Shown here one piece after another: positions 61,525-64,000 of a stretch of 64,000 nucleotides of DNA; the first letter of the stretch is position 1, and every line of letters starts with the position of its first letter. Made by a program: the position numbers and the translations under genes. Source of the stretch: Galaxea fascicularis (Eukaryota; Cnidaria; Anthozoa; Scleractinia; Euphylliidae); assembly GCA_948470475.1 (NCBI GenBank), contig OX419338.1, forward strand, positions 73,501 through 137,500. Reading direction: 5' to 3'. The notes under the pieces were generated by a model that was given only the letters and a program-made list of their open reading frames with translations, searched no databases and had not been told where the DNA came from.

Positions 61525-62510
61525 TTGATAGTCAGCTCTATAAGCTTTAATTTAAATGTCATAGAAAATAATGTTCTTGAACAAGTAGAAAATACTAAGT
61601 TTCTCGGAGTTTATATTGATCAGCACCTTACGTGGAAAACTCATGTAAATTATATTATGGCTAAGATTTCCAAATCTGTTGGGTTACTTTATAAAGCTAA
61701 ATACTATTTTCCCTCAAAATCTCTTCTTACACTATACTATGCCCTTGCTTATCCATATCTTACTTACTGCAATTTAATTTGGGTCTCTACTTATGTTACC
61801 AACCTGCAACGAATTTACCTACTACAGAAAAGAGCAGTCCGGGCGATCTCAAAGGCTGACTACAAGGCTTCAAGTAAACCTCTTTTTGCAAATTTAAAAA
61901 TTCTTGATGTCTTTAGTATCTACTCGCTCCAAGTAAGTTCTTTTATGTACCTATATCATCATGACGCTTTACCTACTGCTTTTAATCAAATCTTTCAAAC
62001 TGGAAATCAGATTCATCAATATTCAACAAGATACTGAGACCTTTACCGACCTCATACCTGTAGAACAAATATCAAAAAATTTTCGATCCTGTTTCAAGGT
62101 CCTAGGATATGGAATTCATTACCGAGCAACATCAAAAACGCCCCGACTTTTAATATATTCAAGCGTGTGATCAAATCATTTTTAAGGGCCAGACAAGATA
62201 CAACCTGAATATCATAACACTTTATATCTATCTTTTTGTCTAAATACACTTACGGTATATATTTAAAATACATGTCTTTTCTTTATTGTTAAATGCCGCC
62301 TAGTAGTATTTCAATACCCGTGGGGGGAAATCTCTATTCCTCATAAGCTTTGCTTCTCGGAGATTTCCCCGCCACAGTCACTCCTTCCAAGTTATATGTT
62401 CACTTTAAATTTAATATTAATTAGCTATTTATTACCTTTTCTATTCTATCTGTAATTTATTCTGTGGCAAGAAGATAATAAAAATAAAGATAATAAAATA
62501 ATTTGATACA
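61525..62510 (+). mobile_element. 5'-truncated LINE 3' end, same group as the copy at 9.9-12.2 kb
   Basis: The frame 61525-62037 encodes the ORF2 tail: TKFLGVYIDQHLTWK, LLYKAKYYFPSKSLLTLYYAL, NLQRIYLLQKRAVRAIS. After a stop it continues in another frame with KFSILFQGPRIWNSLP. It shares this order with the other LINE (FLGVYIDEHLTWK, LQKRAVRAIT, GPKNWNSLP). The 3' UTR has a perfect 11-bp hairpin (62324-62370), and the element ends with an A-rich GATAATAAAAATAAAG tail. It is inactive: no RT palm is present. Confidence 0.8.
62324..62370 (+). other. Stem-loop in LINE 3' UTR
   Basis: GGGGAAATCTC (62324-62334) pairs exactly with GAGATTTCCCC (62360-62370). Stem length matches the hairpin at 12045-12089, although the sequence differs. 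Confidence 0.6.
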
Positions 62511-62694
62511 GGGGTTTAGGTATCTACAGTTTAAAGCGGGCACACTACATCGCTTGGACGCAAGACACCCCTGAAGGTACATGGTAACCTTAAGTAGCCT
62601 AGCTTTGGGGATTTTGAACAACAGGCTACTGACAGATCAATATTTTCTGGAACCACACAATCTTAGTCTGATGTTTCAGAGTTTGTACATTTCT

Positions 62695-63090
62695 GTCAAG
62701 GGGGTTTAAAACTACCCAAAGCACCAACCCAAAGGCCAGACCACAACACTGGGAACTAATCAGTGTGTGGGCTCCCTAATGTCCCACAAAGTTATCATGA
62801 ACAAGTGTTATTAAGCAGTACCGGTACCTATGGTTTATCATCCTTATCTGAAATGACTAGAAAGTCTAACCATTTGCAGATTATTATGAGCAGCCTGTAC
62901 TCTTTCCATTTTTCATGAAATACTTTTTTTTGGATAATCTAAATTAATGGAGGGTACAAATAAAGTTGTTGTTGTTGTCTATGTTATTACGTTCGCCTCA
63001 GATAGTTAAAGATCCTGAGTGTTGGTCCGGCCAGGGCTTGAGCCCATGACCTTGAAGTCCAGCACTACCTAAGCCAACCAATCAGCAGTT
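62695..63090 (-). repeat. Family A SINE interrupted by a short retroelement tail
   Basis: The block 62695-62883 and the block 62998-63090 are the two halves of the family A repeat, whose complete form is at 16061-16345. Between them, about 62884-62997 ends in AATAAAGTTGTTGTTGTTG, a polyadenylated-looking tail with a GTT microsatellite. This points to a later insertion. Confidence 0.55.
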
Positions 63091-64000
63091 AATACAGCTT
63101 TGTACTAGCGAATCAAGTACTATACCTTTCTCTGTTTTTAAGTGGCATAATAGCTACCGGTATGCCATTTCCAGCTGGTAGTTATGTGGCTGATTTTCAT
63201 GGTATGTACTTCAAAACAACATTAACAAGCCACCTAGTCACTTACACAGATTTTCCCCATGCACTCCTCACCGAATATCGCAACTTTTTCAACCACACAT
63301 GTATATCCTTAACTTCTTTGTCATACTAGGGATGCTTTACTTACTTGAGACTGTATTGGGTGACTCTATGGCATGGGTACAATAAGTATATATAACATTC
63401 CTGTTAAGTATTTTGTGAATCTGCTAAAATAAACTAAAATTCTAACCATAAAACTGTACAACCAAAATAATAATTATTATAATCATGCAAATTTCACCAA
63501 ATGTAAAAAAAAAGCACAGACAGCATAGGGTTATTTGTTTCAAAGAAGATTGTTAGACTTTTAGACTCAATCATGTGTAAAATGTAACACAAGCTCATTA
63601 AAATGATACACATGCAAGTGTTTTGTGTTCAGTGGCTCATAGCCACTTTGATTTATTTTATCCACCAAGGAAAATGTATTTAGCAACAAGCCTTCAAGGA
63701 ACATTTTACATGTAAGCAAAGGTTTAAGGTTAGCCAAGTCATGTTTAGTGCAGGAGTTAGTATTAACCGACTCATATGACATTCTGAAGTTCAAATATTG
63801 ATCTTTTCATTCAACCTATTACTCATAGTGGCTCTGTAAATTTAATCTTAGAATATTGCAGCTATTTATCTCAATTTATGGTTCCCATGGCAACTCACCC
63901 TTCTCCCATACTACCCAACCTGATTTCAATATTTTAGTGATTTTCAGCTTGAAAAAAAATTAACAAGGCCACGAACTCTACCTATTATATTTATAAGCTT
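63091..64000. other. Intergenic, no gene seen
   Basis: AT-rich DNA to the window end. The minus-strand open frame 63567-63794 has no family features and is not called. Confidence 0.4.

Overview
This window is eukaryotic nuclear DNA. Its genes are split by many introns with GT-AG borders, it is AT-rich, and its intergenic and intronic space is full of degraded transposons. The best fit is an anthozoan cnidarian such as a stony coral or sea anemone. The reasons are several vertebrate-like orthologues (DNAJC28, MFSD9, a GPR45/GPR63-type receptor), abundant Penelope-like retroelements with hammerhead-type tails, CR1/L2-like LINEs, tRNA-derived SINEs and many short inverted-repeat elements. Species cannot be fixed from sequence alone.

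Layout. (1) 1-2157: a Penelope-like element whose RT and GIY-YIG parts are split by a 444-bp inverted-repeat element. (2) 2173-9295 (+): a ten-exon gene for a protein with an array of ubiquitin-interacting motifs and a C-terminal zinc knuckle. (3) 9880-13260: LINE and Penelope remnants. (4) 17056-18159 (-): an intronless rhodopsin-family GPCR. (5) 19922-32896 (+): a fourteen-exon gene for a 1324-residue protein with an N-terminal zinc finger, a Ser/Pro-rich middle with two [S/T]xIP motifs, coiled coil and a C-terminal CAP-Gly domain. (6) 32897-38100: mostly empty intergenic DNA with foldback repeats. (7) 38101-44973 (+): DNAJC28, three exons, with repeat-packed introns. (8) 46741-55627 (-): an eleven-exon gene for an ER-type JmjC/cupin protein with an EF-hand and a possible KDEL-like tail, convergent with DNAJC28. 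(9) 57.7-60.4 kb (+): an MFSD9-like transporter, divergent from gene 8. (10) 60.5-64 kb: Penelope tail, LINE 3' end, SINE.

The exon models for genes 2, 5, 7 and 8 were built by hand. In each the exon phases agree at every junction and the summed coding length is an exact multiple of three, which is strong internal support. The MFSD9 first coding exon was not found.

The genes show no common pathway and should be read as independent loci. Recurring themes are mobile elements of many kinds inside introns, several insertions with clear target-site duplications, and repeated hammerhead-ribozyme-like motifs in Penelope-derived tails. One of these motifs lies in a short insertion bounded by a 12-bp duplication and resembling a retrozyme.
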